This document shows, one piece after another, positions 30,405 to 40,365 of a stretch of 64,000 bases of DNA (positions are counted from its first letter, which is position 1; the number at the start of each line of letters is the position of its first letter). Where the stretch lies: the NCBI GenBank assembly GCA_016789305.1, contig JAEURJ010000013.1:62001-126000 (forward strand). Reading direction: 5' to 3'. The DNA comes from Anaerolineales bacterium (lineage in GTDB: Bacteria > Chloroflexota > Anaerolineae > Anaerolineales > Villigracilaceae). The translations under genes were made by a program, and so were the position numbers. The notes under the pieces are model-generated. The model was not told where the DNA came from, made no database searches, and was given only the letters and a program-made list of their open reading frames with translations.

Positions 30405-31480
30405 GTCAATCCAATCTGCTTGCCCTTGTTGTCGAAGACGATAATTCCTGGCAGCAAATCTTAAGCGAAATTCTTTCAGACTTCGGGCTGACCGTGAGCG
30501 TTGCTTCCAACCTTGATGAAGCCACGCGCTTCCTGCGTTCCGAGCCGCATCGCATCGCCATCGTCGATCTCTCCCTTTCGCCGAACGACCACAATAATTA
30601 TGACGGCTTGCGCGTTCTCGATGCCGTTCGCCGACTCGACCCCAATTGCAAAACGATCCTGTTGACTGGATTTGCAACCGTTGAATTGGCCGTCACCGCA
30701 TTGACCGATTACGGCGCGTTCACATTTCTTCGCAAGGAAAGTTTTCATCGCGGGCAATTTCGCGACATTGTGAATCGCGTCCTTGCCAGCGCCCCGCAGC
30801 AATCGGCAAACGCCTCTTCCACGCCGGCAGCTGACTCTGCCTCACGATCAGGTTCCGCCACTGGCAGGATCATGGTCGAAAAAGTGCTGATCGTCGACGA
30901 TGATGCCGGCTGGCGCAGTATTTTGGAAGAGTTGTTGACCGACGGTGGATTTCAAGTCCGCGCGTGTGCCAGTTTTGGCGAAGCAATGGGATACATGCGC
31001 CGCGAGCGTTTTTCCCTTGCCGTGGTGGACCTTTCCCTGAAAGGCGCCGTTGCCCTCAATCTCGAGGCGCCGTCAGAGACTTCAAATCAGGAAGGCTACC
31101 AGCTTCTCGAAAGCACGCGCAGTGCGGGTATTCCCACCATCGTGGTCAGCGGCACTGCCGAGCCGCAGGAAATTCAACGCATCTATGCCGAACATGCCAT
31201 CTCGGCGTACATCGAAAAGCAAACCTTCGACCGCATGGCCTTCCGCCACGCCGTGGAAGATGCACGCATCTCCCTGCAAGCGATGAGCGAACTCAACGCC
31301 CTCACGGACCGCGAACGCGAAGTGCTTGATCTGCTTGCGCAGGGACTCACCAACAAAGAGATCGCCGAGAAATTATTCATCACCACCAACACGGTCAAGC
31401 GGCATTTGAAAGCCATCTTCGAAAAGTTGGATGTTCATACCCGCTCTGCGGCAACGGCCAAAGTTGCTGGCGGAGTTTAA
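30401..31480 (+). CDS. response regulator with two receiver domains and LuxR-type HTH
   Basis: A 359-aa transcription regulator. Receiver 1 (about 5-130) has the acidic pair VEDDN, phospho-acceptor VDLSLS and the late Lys in FLRKES. Receiver 2 (about 160-285) has VDDDAG, VDLSLKG and YIEKQTF. A linker rich in Ala/Ser (SANASSTPAADSASRS) joins them. The C-terminal LuxR HTH (about 295-355) shows LTDREREVLDLLAQG, NKEIAEKLFITTNTVKRHL. Both receivers keep the aspartates, so both may be phosphorylated by the cognate kinase. Start overlaps the kinase gene (ATGA). Confidence 0.93.
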   Translation: MSQSNLLALVVEDDNSWQQILSEILSDFGLTVSVASNLDEATRFLRSEPHRIAIVDLSLSPNDHNNYDGLRVLDAVRRLDPNCKTILLTGFATVELAVTALTDYGAFTFLRKESFHRGQFRDIVNRVLASAPQQSANASSTPAADSASRSGSATGRIMVEKVLIVDDDAGWRSILEELLTDGGFQVRACASFGEAMGYMRRERFSLAVVDLSLKGAVALNLEAPSETSNQEGYQLLESTRSAGIPTIVVSGTAEPQEIQRIYAEHAISAYIEKQTFDRMAFRHAVEDARISLQAMSELNALTDREREVLDLLAQGLTNKEIAEKLFITTNTVKRHLKAIFEKLDVHTRSAATAKVAGGV

Positions 31481-31485
31481 TGTAG

Positions 31486-31510
31486 GTCACGCTTACAGCG
31501 TGACGGTTTT
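31486..31510 (+). terminator. terminator after the response regulator
   Basis: Stem gtcacgct / agcgtgac with loop tac, followed by ggtttt, 6 bases past the stop. Small but well formed. Confidence 0.75.
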
Positions 31511-31523
31511 GAAAATATAAATC

Positions 31524-31542
31524 GTCGGGTTGAAAACCCGAC
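31524..31542 (-). terminator. small hairpin after the lipoprotein gene
   Basis: Stem gtcgggtt / aacccgac with loop gaa. On the minus strand it lies 17 bases past the stop of the lipoprotein gene and is followed by an A/T-rich stretch. It could serve that gene as a weak terminator; it also resembles short dispersed hairpins seen in many genomes. Confidence 0.45.
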
Positions 31543-31558
31543 TTACAGGCTGGCATAT

Positions 31559-32050
31559 CTATGGGGAAATTATTACGTCTGTGTATGCTACAACCAAGGT
31601 GTTTTTTGAGTCTATAATACCGCTTACTATAATACGAATTTTCGTAAGTTCTGTAAGAGCCCCAATGTAAGGTGTTATATTGACTGTTAGTCCTACTGGG
31701 TCTTGTTCTGCAGATAAAAGTTTGATTAGGCTATCTGGATAATAGAAGCCATTGCTCACATCAATCCAATCCCCGCTTTTTTGGGTTATTAATTTTAGAT
31801 CGTAATTCCCGTTGAAATTTATGGTCTCCGTTGATTGATTGATCAACTTCAAAGATAATAAACTCCCGTTAATGTGCGTGTTGGCCATTTCTGCGGAATC
31901 TACTAGTAGTATCGTTGAATTTATATCGTCTGTGTTGACGTTTAATTCATCACTTAATTTATTGGGCCCTGAATTGCTTTTCTCTGTTGCGCAGGAAGCA
32001 GAGAAAACGAGAGTTGCTACTAGTAATATAATCATATTTGTAGATTTCAT
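31559..32050 (-). CDS. hypothetical lipoprotein
   Basis: A 163-aa lipoprotein of unknown function. The signal peptide has lipobox FSASC with Cys near residue 20, so the protein would be anchored on the outer face of the membrane. The mature part starts with a flexible Asn/Ser/Asp stretch and then has a beta-rich core (SLLSLKLINQSTETINFNGNYDLKLI), with a pattern like small Ig-like or FN3-like modules. It is more AT-rich than the large operon upstream and sits 27 bases after the VWA gene on the same strand, so it may be co-transcribed. Confidence 0.7.
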   Translation of the reverse strand: MKSTNMIILLVATLVFSASCATEKSNSGPNKLSDELNVNTDDINSTILLVDSAEMANTHINGSLLSLKLINQSTETINFNGNYDLKLITQKSGDWIDVSNGFYYPDSLIKLLSAEQDPVGLTVNITPYIGALTELTKIRIIVSGIIDSKNTLVVAYTDVIISP

Positions 32051-32076
32051 AAATGTCCTTTTTAAAAGCTTTGTCT

Positions 32077-34908
32077 TTATTTCCTTGAATTCCGTTTTCT
32101 TTCCAATAACGCACTTGTCGTAGATTTTGTTTGGTCGTCTACTTTTGTCACGGGCTGTTGTGACGAAGGTATTGTTTCTTCCATAATTATTTCTGATTCA
32201 ATATTCACTTGCTCTCGTGTAGTTCGCTCCTTTGCCTTGCGCAATGCCTGCATACGAGGATCAGCTTGAACGGGCCCCGCTGCTGGCCTTTCAACTTTTA
32301 CTCGCGAAACAATCCACTCGCGGACTTTGGATATATCCTGTTTAGTGATGATCAACCTGCGGACGGCGATGTCAAATGGAAGCAACAACGCAGCGAACAG
32401 CAGCAGCCACGGCCAGATGGGACGTGAACCGCGCGTTGATTTCAGGTCGTGGGTGAAGATGTCCACGGGGTCCGCAGAGGCAACTTTCCCGTTGGATAAT
32501 GTCGCGAGGCGTACGAGCAGGTCCGGGTTAGAGTCGAGGCGCTGATATTCCGGGGAGTAGGAGAGTGCCCATCCAGTTGTTTCTGAAAAGGCCAGGGAAT
32601 TCCCATCCTGTTTTCCACTCAAGTTGAAAAGATATACACCTTGTTCGTTCGGGACAAAGTCGCCGGCATAACGACCTGGCGCGATTTGATTCAGAATCAC
32701 TGATTGTGCTTCGCCGTTCGGCGCGATGATGTTGGCAGAGATTTGATAATCGTTGAGGAAACTCCCGCCACGGCTTTGCGCATCGAGCACGATGTGACCA
32801 TTGGGTGTGACATTCATTTGCAACGATGAATCGAGATTCTCGCCAATGGTATAACGCACGGCCTGTGCCCAAAAAGTGGGAAAGCCTTCCCAGCGAACCC
32901 AATCACGTGCCCAGCGACCTGTGGCATCGGAAGTGAATGCGACCGAACGACCGAGCCCGTATTGCCACGCCGCGAGGATCGGATCATCCTTTTCGGATTT
33001 TAGAATCACCTGCGCAAGGTCTTTCGCGCTGGATGCAATATATCCATGCAAGCGCGGAAGGGTTTCAATGTTTGCAAGGATGGGCGATGAATTGACAAGC
33101 TCGGGAAAGAAAGATTCTTCCACGATATACGCGCGGCTCGCCAGCGAAGTCTCTTCGGTAAAAATGCTGGGGATGCTGCTGGCATCGTTCGTGAAGTGAT
33201 AACGCCCGCCGCCGATGGTCGCGAGCTCTTCGAGAAATGGCGCGGCATCGTTGCCCACGCCGACGGTGGAAAGCGTGATGCCGTTTTCGGTATAAAGTTT
33301 TTCGACAAGTTCGGGAATACCTGTTGGGTCCGCGCCGCCATCGGTGAGCAGGATGACATGTTTTACTTTTGCGAGGTCGTCCGGTAACACTTCCGCCATG
33401 GCTTGCACTCCGGACATAATATCCGTGCCGCCGCCTGCTTGAATACTGCCGATGGCATTGGTGACCTGACCCGGGTCAGTGAGTTCGGTCATTGGCACAA
33501 CCCACGATGCAACGTCGTCGAAGGCGATCACGCCGACTCGATCAGTGGGAAATAATAATTCGATGGAACGGGCAGCCGCTTCCTTCGCCAACTCGAGCTT
33601 GACCACGCCGCCGCTGGTTTCGGTCATACTGCCGGAATGATCAATAATAAAGACGATGGCAAGTGATGGTCTGCGTTGCTCGTCTTTGATTTGCATATCA
33701 ACCGGCAGCGCATCTTCGATGGGCGTTCCGTAATATCCGCCTACGCCATAACTGGTGGGTCCGCCCACTGCCACGAGTCCGCCGCCGAGATCACGGACAT
33801 AGGAACGCAGAAGTTCCATTTGCTTCTGGCTGAATTGACGCGCGGGCACATCTACTAAAACCACAGAGTTGTATTGTGCAAGAGTCGGCATGTCGAGCGG
33901 GAAAAAACCGGGTTGGATCACATCCACTTGAAAACCGGCAGATTGAAGAATTTGTTGCAACGGTGTGAATTCATCAGGTCGTGTCTCACCACCGGTTAAT
34001 GTATCGCCGGGTGGCATGGCCACCATCAAAATCCGCGGCGGACCTTCCACCTGTGAAAATGTATCCAGTCGATTATTTTGATAAAACGTATCTTTGTCTG
34101 GGACGATCTGCACTTGATAACTGACAAAGCCTGTTTCTCCAGCAGTCAGTGGCAAACTAAATGTTTGCGTGCCGCGGCGCAGTTCATGATTCTTTTCATA
34201 TAAAATTTCATCGCCAGCCAATACGCGCAACACGGCATGGACTGGCTCATTTGCGTTCACCGAAACATTTAATTCCAATTGTTCGCCGGGCCGCAAGTTG
34301 GTGGGCGCATCCACGTTCGTAATCATCGCTTCCGTGCCGGTCTTGTTGACGAACGGCACGACCACAATCTCCACACCCGAGGCGGCTGCAAATTGCGCCG
34401 CGGCTTTTGCATCGCCGCTGGTCTCTGCTCCATCCGAAAGGATTACCATCCTGCGCGCCGTGCCCGATGGAAATAAAGCCATGCCTAATCGAATCGCTTC
34501 CGCCAGGTCGGTTTGATTTGTGATGGGCACGGACGAGATCAAAGCCAGTTCATTCACCGATGACATCGGGCGGTCTACCAATGCGTCAGAACCGAATAAC
34601 ACGATCGCGGATTGATCATCTGGCCCCATCGATTCGATCGCCTGAGCCACAAATGACGCCTCTGAATCAATTGCCTCCTGCGGCATCGAGTCGGAGACGT
34701 CCATCAGGAAGACGACTGCCAGGTCACTGCGGCTGCGGACAATTTCCAGGCCAGACATCGAAAGGATCAAACAAAGCAGGATGACGATGCGCAGAATCAA
34801 CGAAACCGTTTCGCGCTTCCGGGCGGGACCTTTGGCAGGCCAGCCCATCCAGGCAGTGACCGGGACGAGGAGCAGAAGAACAAGGAAAAGCGGCGTGGTG
34901 AATCTCAT
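32077..34908 (-). CDS. large membrane protein with two VWA domains
   Basis: A 943-aa protein, last large gene of the MoxR operon. Two N-terminal membrane segments (residues 5-20, 35-52) precede a first von Willebrand A domain with MIDAS FLMDVSDSM (about 65-75). A glutamine amidotransferase-like region follows with DLGGGLVAVGGPTSYGVGGYYGTP, then a second VWA with VFIIDHSGSM and later LTDGGADPTG. A C-terminal membrane segment (WPWLLLFAALLLPFDIAVRR) is followed by a charged tail. Both MIDAS sites are complete, so metal-dependent binding is expected, mostly on the outside. The start MRFTTPL overlaps the previous stop (TAATG), showing translational coupling. Confidence 0.88.
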   Translation of the reverse strand: MRFTTPLFLVLLLLVPVTAWMGWPAKGPARKRETVSLILRIVILLCLILSMSGLEIVRSRSDLAVVFLMDVSDSMPQEAIDSEASFVAQAIESMGPDDQSAIVLFGSDALVDRPMSSVNELALISSVPITNQTDLAEAIRLGMALFPSGTARRMVILSDGAETSGDAKAAAQFAAASGVEIVVVPFVNKTGTEAMITNVDAPTNLRPGEQLELNVSVNANEPVHAVLRVLAGDEILYEKNHELRRGTQTFSLPLTAGETGFVSYQVQIVPDKDTFYQNNRLDTFSQVEGPPRILMVAMPPGDTLTGGETRPDEFTPLQQILQSAGFQVDVIQPGFFPLDMPTLAQYNSVVLVDVPARQFSQKQMELLRSYVRDLGGGLVAVGGPTSYGVGGYYGTPIEDALPVDMQIKDEQRRPSLAIVFIIDHSGSMTETSGGVVKLELAKEAAARSIELLFPTDRVGVIAFDDVASWVVPMTELTDPGQVTNAIGSIQAGGGTDIMSGVQAMAEVLPDDLAKVKHVILLTDGGADPTGIPELVEKLYTENGITLSTVGVGNDAAPFLEELATIGGGRYHFTNDASSIPSIFTEETSLASRAYIVEESFFPELVNSSPILANIETLPRLHGYIASSAKDLAQVILKSEKDDPILAAWQYGLGRSVAFTSDATGRWARDWVRWEGFPTFWAQAVRYTIGENLDSSLQMNVTPNGHIVLDAQSRGGSFLNDYQISANIIAPNGEAQSVILNQIAPGRYAGDFVPNEQGVYLFNLSGKQDGNSLAFSETTGWALSYSPEYQRLDSNPDLLVRLATLSNGKVASADPVDIFTHDLKSTRGSRPIWPWLLLFAALLLPFDIAVRRLIITKQDISKVREWIVSRVKVERPAAGPVQADPRMQALRKAKERTTREQVNIESEIIMEETIPSSQQPVTKVDDQTKSTTSALLERKRNSRK

Positions 34909-36791
34909 TACGAAACCACCCGCTTCGGCAGCAATTGTCTGCGATGATAGACCTGCCATTCGATCATCAAAATAATGATCGCAAGCATCGTCAGCCACGG
35001 CCACACTTCATATTGACCGATCTTTTCGGTGACTGTATGTGTGATTTCCGTCTGCCCGATCTGAATTGAATCGCGCGGACGAATATCTGACTCGGCGGCA
35101 TCGAACAGATTCACGGCGAAATATTCCGCGGAGCTTTTGTCCTTTGAAATGAAATTTACGGCGTAGTAGCCGAGCTCATTTGTGTTCGTAAATTTAATTC
35201 CACCTGCTTCGTTGGGAATGTTGTAGCCGATATTGGAAGGCGAGGCGATGACGATTTGTTGAGTCCCAGGCGGTGGGACGATGGCGAGACTCTGTCCCGG
35301 CGAAAGCGATTGTGTTGCGTCAAATGCACTGGGTGGGACGAGATAATTCGTGAGATTGGAAAATAAAATGGGGAAAGCGATCTGCAAAGGCAGGTCGCTT
35401 TCACGCAGATCGAAATTGATCGATGCAATGCGTTGACCATTCGTCTGGCCCGCAAATACCAGCGGGCCGCCTTCAGCCTGCACCAGCGTCTCCGCCCAAT
35501 CGGGAGTCTGAATCTTCTTTGCTTTCAGAATGTGGACGTTGCTCCAATCCAAATAGCGAGTGAGCGGATTCTCGATCACTTCCGCGGAGTTGATCTGTTC
35601 GAATGCAGTACCGATGGTGAAATATGGATTGTCGACTGGACTAATGAAAAGCAAATTCCCATTTGGAATCTTTGCGGGAACGATTCCATCGAAGATATAC
35701 AAATCAAATGGGTCTTTCGGGATTTGCAGGCTCCCGTCTGCCGCGGGCAATGCGCGAAAGGCTTGGATGTTTGGCAATGAAGCGAGCGCCTGTTCCAGAA
35801 AAAGATTTCCCTTTGAAACCAGCAGCACCCGCCTCGATGCACTGGATTGATACACGGCAAAGGCCGTGTCATCGATGGGAAGGGAATCCAACTTTTGATT
35901 CTTTTGCGGATTTGAAATTTGTGCCTTATACACGCCTGCGGTGTTTTGGATGTCATCCAGCGTTATGCTTTCGCTGGAATTGGCCGCGATGGTTAATTGA
36001 CGCGCATCGAAGAGTTCATCACCAAAGTAAAAAGACAACAAGACTGTTTTTGTGACGTCGCTGTAATTGGTGACCTGTGAAAATAATTGCGGTGTGGTTT
36101 CTGTGGCTCGCAGCGCCAAGGCAGAGATGGCGAGGTTATCATTTGAGGAACCAATTGGCAGGAATTCCACTTCGCCGGGCAGTGCGGGAAGTCCGTTCTC
36201 CGGGAGGCCACCATCAGAGACGATCAGAACGGTTGATTCAATTGAGTCGCTGCGTGTTGCGCCGGCAGCCAAAGCAAACGCAGCTTCCCAATCTGCGGAG
36301 CCTTGAGTCACTTTGGCTTGATTTAATGCAGCTTTGAGCAGGGACTTATCTGATTCAGACGCAATTAAAATCTGCGGGGTTTCGCCGACCAGGATCAGGG
36401 TCAGGGAGGAGGCGGGGTTTAATCCATTGATGATCGCATCCACTGAATCCTTGGCAGAGTCGAATCGAGATGGAGTAACGTCGGTTGCGTTCATCGAGGC
36501 TGATGCGTCCAGTAAAACGATGACCGAGCCAGAGGCAACCGTGGGAATTTGTAACGCAGGACGTGCCAATGCGAAGATCAACGCGGCGAGAATCAATAAT
36601 TGCAAAATTAACAATAAATTACGTTTGAGTTTCTGCCACGGTGTGTTGGCTTGCTGTTCGCGAAGCAACTGCTCCCAAAGAAATGTGGAAGAAACCTGCA
36701 CCTGTTTGCGGCGCAGTTTGAGCATGTAAAGAAGAATGATGGGGATGGCGAGAGCGGCCAGCGCGAAAAAAAGCGGAGTGAGAAATTGCAT
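34908..36791 (-). CDS. BatA-like membrane protein with VWA domain
   Basis: A 627-aa protein. The N-terminal BatA-type segment (MQFLTPLFFALAALAIPIILLYMLKLRRKQV) anchors it, followed by a second membrane segment near 60-78. The VWA domain has MIDAS VIVLLDASASMNATD. A long beta-rich extracytoplasmic region follows, with a C-terminal membrane segment (YEVWPWLTMLAIIILMIEW). The Met at residue 1 used here follows an upstream 33-codon frame extension without a good ribosome site, and it overlaps the DUF58 gene stop by one base. In such operons BatA-like proteins work with MoxR and DUF58 partners, perhaps in envelope assembly or stress. Confidence 0.87.
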   Translation of the reverse strand: MQFLTPLFFALAALAIPIILLYMLKLRRKQVQVSSTFLWEQLLREQQANTPWQKLKRNLLLILQLLILAALIFALARPALQIPTVASGSVIVLLDASASMNATDVTPSRFDSAKDSVDAIINGLNPASSLTLILVGETPQILIASESDKSLLKAALNQAKVTQGSADWEAAFALAAGATRSDSIESTVLIVSDGGLPENGLPALPGEVEFLPIGSSNDNLAISALALRATETTPQLFSQVTNYSDVTKTVLLSFYFGDELFDARQLTIAANSSESITLDDIQNTAGVYKAQISNPQKNQKLDSLPIDDTAFAVYQSSASRRVLLVSKGNLFLEQALASLPNIQAFRALPAADGSLQIPKDPFDLYIFDGIVPAKIPNGNLLFISPVDNPYFTIGTAFEQINSAEVIENPLTRYLDWSNVHILKAKKIQTPDWAETLVQAEGGPLVFAGQTNGQRIASINFDLRESDLPLQIAFPILFSNLTNYLVPPSAFDATQSLSPGQSLAIVPPPGTQQIVIASPSNIGYNIPNEAGGIKFTNTNELGYYAVNFISKDKSSAEYFAVNLFDAAESDIRPRDSIQIGQTEITHTVTEKIGQYEVWPWLTMLAIIILMIEWQVYHRRQLLPKRVVS

Positions 36792-37672
36792 TACTTCACC
36801 ACTCCAGCGCGGCGCATTTCCAAAAGCAACGCCTGATCCCAAGGCTTGTCTGTGATCAAATTCAAATAACGGATATTTTGTTTGCGGCAATCATCCTGCG
36901 TGGATTGAATCCATGTTTGTATGCGGGCGCGGTATTGTCTGCGCAGGCCGCCATCGAGGGAGACATCCTGCACTTGATTTGTTTCCATATCGACGAGTTG
37001 GAGATCGCCAGCCAATGGCGGTTCGAGTTCATCGGGAGAAAGTACATGGACCAAAACCGCTTCACTTCCACGCCCAAGCATGGCTCGCATTCCTGATTCG
37101 AATCCTGTGGCTGTAAGCAAATCGGAAATCAGGATGACCAATCCCGCCCGACGAGGCTTGATGCTGTATTGTTGAATTGATTTATTTAGATCAGTTTGAC
37201 CGGCGGGCTCAAGATTTTCAAGAAATCGAAACAGTCGCGGCATCGCGACTCCGCCTCGGGTGGGACCGAACTCTGCAGCGACCTGCCCGCCCTGCAAAAA
37301 TCCAACTGTGAGCAAATCGCCGGAGGAAAGCGCAATGGATCCAAGCCCGGCAGCCAGCCTGCGTACATAATTGAATTTAAGCTCTTCGTCTGCTCCCCAA
37401 TTCATTGAGAGCGACCCGTCCAATAAAATATGGACAGCAAGGTCTTCCTCTTCTTCCAACAGCTTGATAAAAGGTTTTTCCAGCCTTGCGTAAATATTCC
37501 AGTCAAGCCGGCGCAAGTCATCGCCGGGCGTGTAATCGCGGTAATCGGCGAACTCAATGCTCGACCCACGGCGCGATGAACGACGCTCCCCTTTAATCGC
37601 GCCGGCACGAACACGCGATGCGACCAGGGTGAGTTGATTCAGCTTGCGGAGGGTACTTTCATCAAATAGCAT
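36791..37672 (-). CDS. DUF58 protein
   Basis: A 293-aa cytoplasmic protein. The DUF58 hallmark SSIEFADYRDYTPGDDLRRLDWNIYAR lies near residues 38-64. It is followed by a VWA-like fold with the site HILLDGSLSMNWG (about 80-92) and further GLVILISDLLTATGFE. Its partner in most bacteria is a MoxR AAA ATPase, encoded here directly upstream with a 51-base gap. The role is not defined in any phylum with certainty; assembly or regulation of the VWA membrane proteins that follow is the usual view. Confidence 0.92.
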   Translation of the reverse strand: MLFDESTLRKLNQLTLVASRVRAGAIKGERRSSRRGSSIEFADYRDYTPGDDLRRLDWNIYARLEKPFIKLLEEEEDLAVHILLDGSLSMNWGADEELKFNYVRRLAAGLGSIALSSGDLLTVGFLQGGQVAAEFGPTRGGVAMPRLFRFLENLEPAGQTDLNKSIQQYSIKPRRAGLVILISDLLTATGFESGMRAMLGRGSEAVLVHVLSPDELEPPLAGDLQLVDMETNQVQDVSLDGGLRRQYRARIQTWIQSTQDDCRKQNIRYLNLITDKPWDQALLLEMRRAGVVK

Positions 37673-37723
37673 GTGGGAAGTTCAAGAAAGAGGAAAGAAG
37701 GCAAAGTCGATCTTTCCTCTTTC

Positions 37724-38698
37724 TTATTTTTGAAGTGTGCTGACTAATTCCTGGATGACGTCGTCTGGTTTGATGCCTTCGGCAAGACCATCGAAGTTCA
37801 GCAATAGACGATGGCGTAATGCGGCATTTGCCACGGCGTGGACATCTTCAAAAGCAACGTTGTAACGACCAGTCAATAATGCGGTTACTTTCGCGCCGAG
37901 CACGAGTGCTTGTCCGCCGCGCGGGGAGACACCGTAGCGCACATATTTTTTGACGAGCGGAGTCGCGTTTGTGTCATCGGGGTGTGAAGCCAAAACAAGC
38001 GACGCGATATATTCCTTGACGTGTGAGGCGATGGGCACGGTCCTTGCCAGCGCGCGCATTTGGATGATGTCTGCTCCACTGGCTGCTTTGTTTGCAGAGG
38101 ATGTTTCCTTGCCTGTTGTGCGGTCTAGAATTTCGGACATTTGTTTGACATCAGGCATATCCACGTTTACTTTAAAGAAGAAACGATCTAGCTGCGCCTC
38201 GGGTAATGGATACGTCCCTTCCATTTCCAACGGGTTTTGTGTCGCCATTACGAAAAATGGCTCTTCCAATTTGTAGGTGCGCTGAGCCACTGTCACCGAC
38301 CCTTCCTGCATGGCTTCGAGCAGCGCCGATTGCGTCTTCGGTGTGGCGCGGTTGATCTCATCTGCCAGCACGAGATTGGAGAACAACGGTCCCGAACGGA
38401 AGCGAAATTCACGCCTTCCATTTTCGTCGCTGAGAATTTCCGTGCCGAGAATGTCTGCGGGCATTAAGTCCGGCGTGAATTGGACGCGCGAGAAATTCAG
38501 ATCCAATGCCTGGCCGAGTGTGCGGATCAACATCGTCTTGCCCAGTCCAGGCACACCTTCCAGCAAAACATGTCCGCCGGCGAGGATGCTGACCAGTACA
38601 TGCCGTACCACGTCGTGTTGACCGACGATCACGCGGCCCACTTCGCTTTCTATTTTTTCAGCCAGTGTTCTAAAATTTTCAGCAGATAATTCGCTCAT
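37724..38698 (-). CDS. MoxR-family AAA+ ATPase
   Basis: A 324-aa AAA+ chaperone-like ATPase. Walker A GVPGLGKTMLIRTLG is near residue 47, Walker B and the following strand read LVLADEINRATPKTQSALLEAM, sensor 1 is MATQNPLEMEGTYPLPEAQLDRF, and the C-terminal block GVSPRGGQALVLGAKV (sensor 2) is intact. The length is normal. MoxR proteins act on VWA-domain proteins, and those lie directly downstream. The ribosome site aaggaga precedes the ATG (minus strand) by a few bases. Confidence 0.95.
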   Translation of the reverse strand: MSELSAENFRTLAEKIESEVGRVIVGQHDVVRHVLVSILAGGHVLLEGVPGLGKTMLIRTLGQALDLNFSRVQFTPDLMPADILGTEILSDENGRREFRFRSGPLFSNLVLADEINRATPKTQSALLEAMQEGSVTVAQRTYKLEEPFFVMATQNPLEMEGTYPLPEAQLDRFFFKVNVDMPDVKQMSEILDRTTGKETSSANKAASGADIIQMRALARTVPIASHVKEYIASLVLASHPDDTNATPLVKKYVRYGVSPRGGQALVLGAKVTALLTGRYNVAFEDVHAVANAALRHRLLLNFDGLAEGIKPDDVIQELVSTLQK

Positions 38699-38715
38699 GG
38701 TTTCTCCTTGAACGT

Positions 38716-40323
38716 TCAGGGCTGTAATGAATCAAAATAATTTCGGATGATGCTCATGAAGTCAACGGGGATATCCCCGTTTTCAATGGCCTGTCGATTG
38801 AACTGATCGTATTGCGAATACACTTCGGTGTATGGCACGAGGCTTTGCCCGGGTTGCGATGGGTCGGTGGGACCTTGTCCGATCACATCGCCATCCTGGC
38901 CGGATCCCGGCAGATTGACAGTTGTATTTCCATCGCCGCCTAAAAGCGAAGGAGCGTAAATTTGTTCGTAGGATTCCTGACCACCATCACCAGGCCCATT
39001 GTTTTGGTTGATTGGATTGCTGCCAGCTTCGGGACCGGTTTGATTTTGCGCATCACCCGAGCCGTTGCCTGATCCCGTTCCTCCGGGATTTTGTCCACTC
39101 TGACCATTCTGACTGCCTTGACCATTTGCCTGTTGACCTTGTCCCTGATCATTTTGTGCTTGTTGACTTTGCCCGCTTCCACCAGCGGCCATGATCTGAC
39201 CCGCACCCTGATTAAATTGTTGAGCGGTTTGACTTGCCGTTTGCGACATCGCAACTTGCTGTCCCGCCTGTGCCATGCTTTGTGATGCATCCTGTAAGGC
39301 TTGTTGCGCGGCAGTCATATCTCCGCGACGTAATGCGTCGGCGGCAGTTTGTAACTCCTGCGCGAGCTGCGGGTTGGTGGATTGAAGCGAATCGGCCATT
39401 GCATCCAGTTGATTGGCAAGCTGATTCGCTTCACTTGCATTCAACTCGCTGACATTGATGTTCGCCAATTCAGATGCGGCGTTGACGATATTTCCTTGAG
39501 CCAGTGCTTCACCTACACCTTGTAATGGGCCGCCTTCCTGCTTCGCAAGTTCACTGCCAGTTTGTTGCAAGGCTTGAGACATTTGTTCAGTCTGTGCGGA
39601 AGACATGGATTCCAGTTTTTCACTCGTTGTGGTTAATGCTGAAACAGAGCCTTCCAACGAAGGATTTTCCTGCAGGCTTTGTTGGGTCTGTTCCAATAAT
39701 TGATTTAATTCCTGTTTTTGTTCCTCGGTCAGTGCGTCATTGGCCTGGATCTGCTGAATGGTCTCTTCTATCTGAGCAGCCTCTTTCGCGATAGCTTGTT
39801 CCACTGCACGCGCCTGCCTCGCTGATTCGAACCATTGCTCTCCGCGAAACCAAACCAGCCCGATCAATAGGGCAATGCCGAGAGCATAAGCAAGTTCACT
39901 TTTCTTCCATTGAAGGGGGATATCGCGGCTGGGTTTTATTTTTCTGGCAATATTGACTGCGTCTTCGAGTTGTCGTGTAGCCAATGGATTGCTCGAATGT
40001 GTTTGATGCAACTCAAATGCAGTACTCATGCGTTCGCCGAGGTGAAAGACTCTGTCAAAGTGGCGAGCTGCGTGAATGGGCTGAACAGGCCACAGGTAGG
40101 CAATGAGGCTGATGATGATTGGGATGATTAAAGTCAGAGCGAGCGTCACCGCCAGGAATTCATTCCGAAGCAGGATCAGTTGAAAAAGTCCATAAACTCC
40201 GACGATAAAAGCAAGTGCCAGCCCAAGAATTAATCCGCGTAAAAACCATTTAAACGCGCGTTGAATACGCAGACGGCGTGTCCAATGGTTGAGGGTGTTC
40301 GAGAGATCGTGAATGGTTGCCAT
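38716..40323 (-). CDS. membrane protein with coiled coil and Gln-rich region
   Basis: A 535-aa protein of unknown function. Membrane segments lie near residues 25-50, 55-78 and 148-162. A coiled-coil region (about 165-380) with many Ala/Gln/Glu heptads follows (EAAQIEETIQQIQAND, LTEEQKQELNQLLEQ). Then comes a low-complexity Gly/Gln/Asn region (about 395-470, QQAQNDQGQGQQANGQG). The C-terminal 45 residues include VPYTEVYSQYDQFNRQAIENGDIPVDF and DYFDSLQP-like ending, a pattern similar to the end of DUF4175-type proteins. It lies between the ABC permease and MoxR genes and is likely to be part of the same complex. Confidence 0.75.
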   Translation of the reverse strand: MATIHDLSNTLNHWTRRLRIQRAFKWFLRGLILGLALAFIVGVYGLFQLILLRNEFLAVTLALTLIIPIIISLIAYLWPVQPIHAARHFDRVFHLGERMSTAFELHQTHSSNPLATRQLEDAVNIARKIKPSRDIPLQWKKSELAYALGIALLIGLVWFRGEQWFESARQARAVEQAIAKEAAQIEETIQQIQANDALTEEQKQELNQLLEQTQQSLQENPSLEGSVSALTTTSEKLESMSSAQTEQMSQALQQTGSELAKQEGGPLQGVGEALAQGNIVNAASELANINVSELNASEANQLANQLDAMADSLQSTNPQLAQELQTAADALRRGDMTAAQQALQDASQSMAQAGQQVAMSQTASQTAQQFNQGAGQIMAAGGSGQSQQAQNDQGQGQQANGQGSQNGQSGQNPGGTGSGNGSGDAQNQTGPEAGSNPINQNNGPGDGGQESYEQIYAPSLLGGDGNTTVNLPGSGQDGDVIGQGPTDPSQPGQSLVPYTEVYSQYDQFNRQAIENGDIPVDFMSIIRNYFDSLQP

Positions 40324-40365
40324 GATTATTTCATGATGACGTTGATCTGGGTTTAAAAGGTCCTG

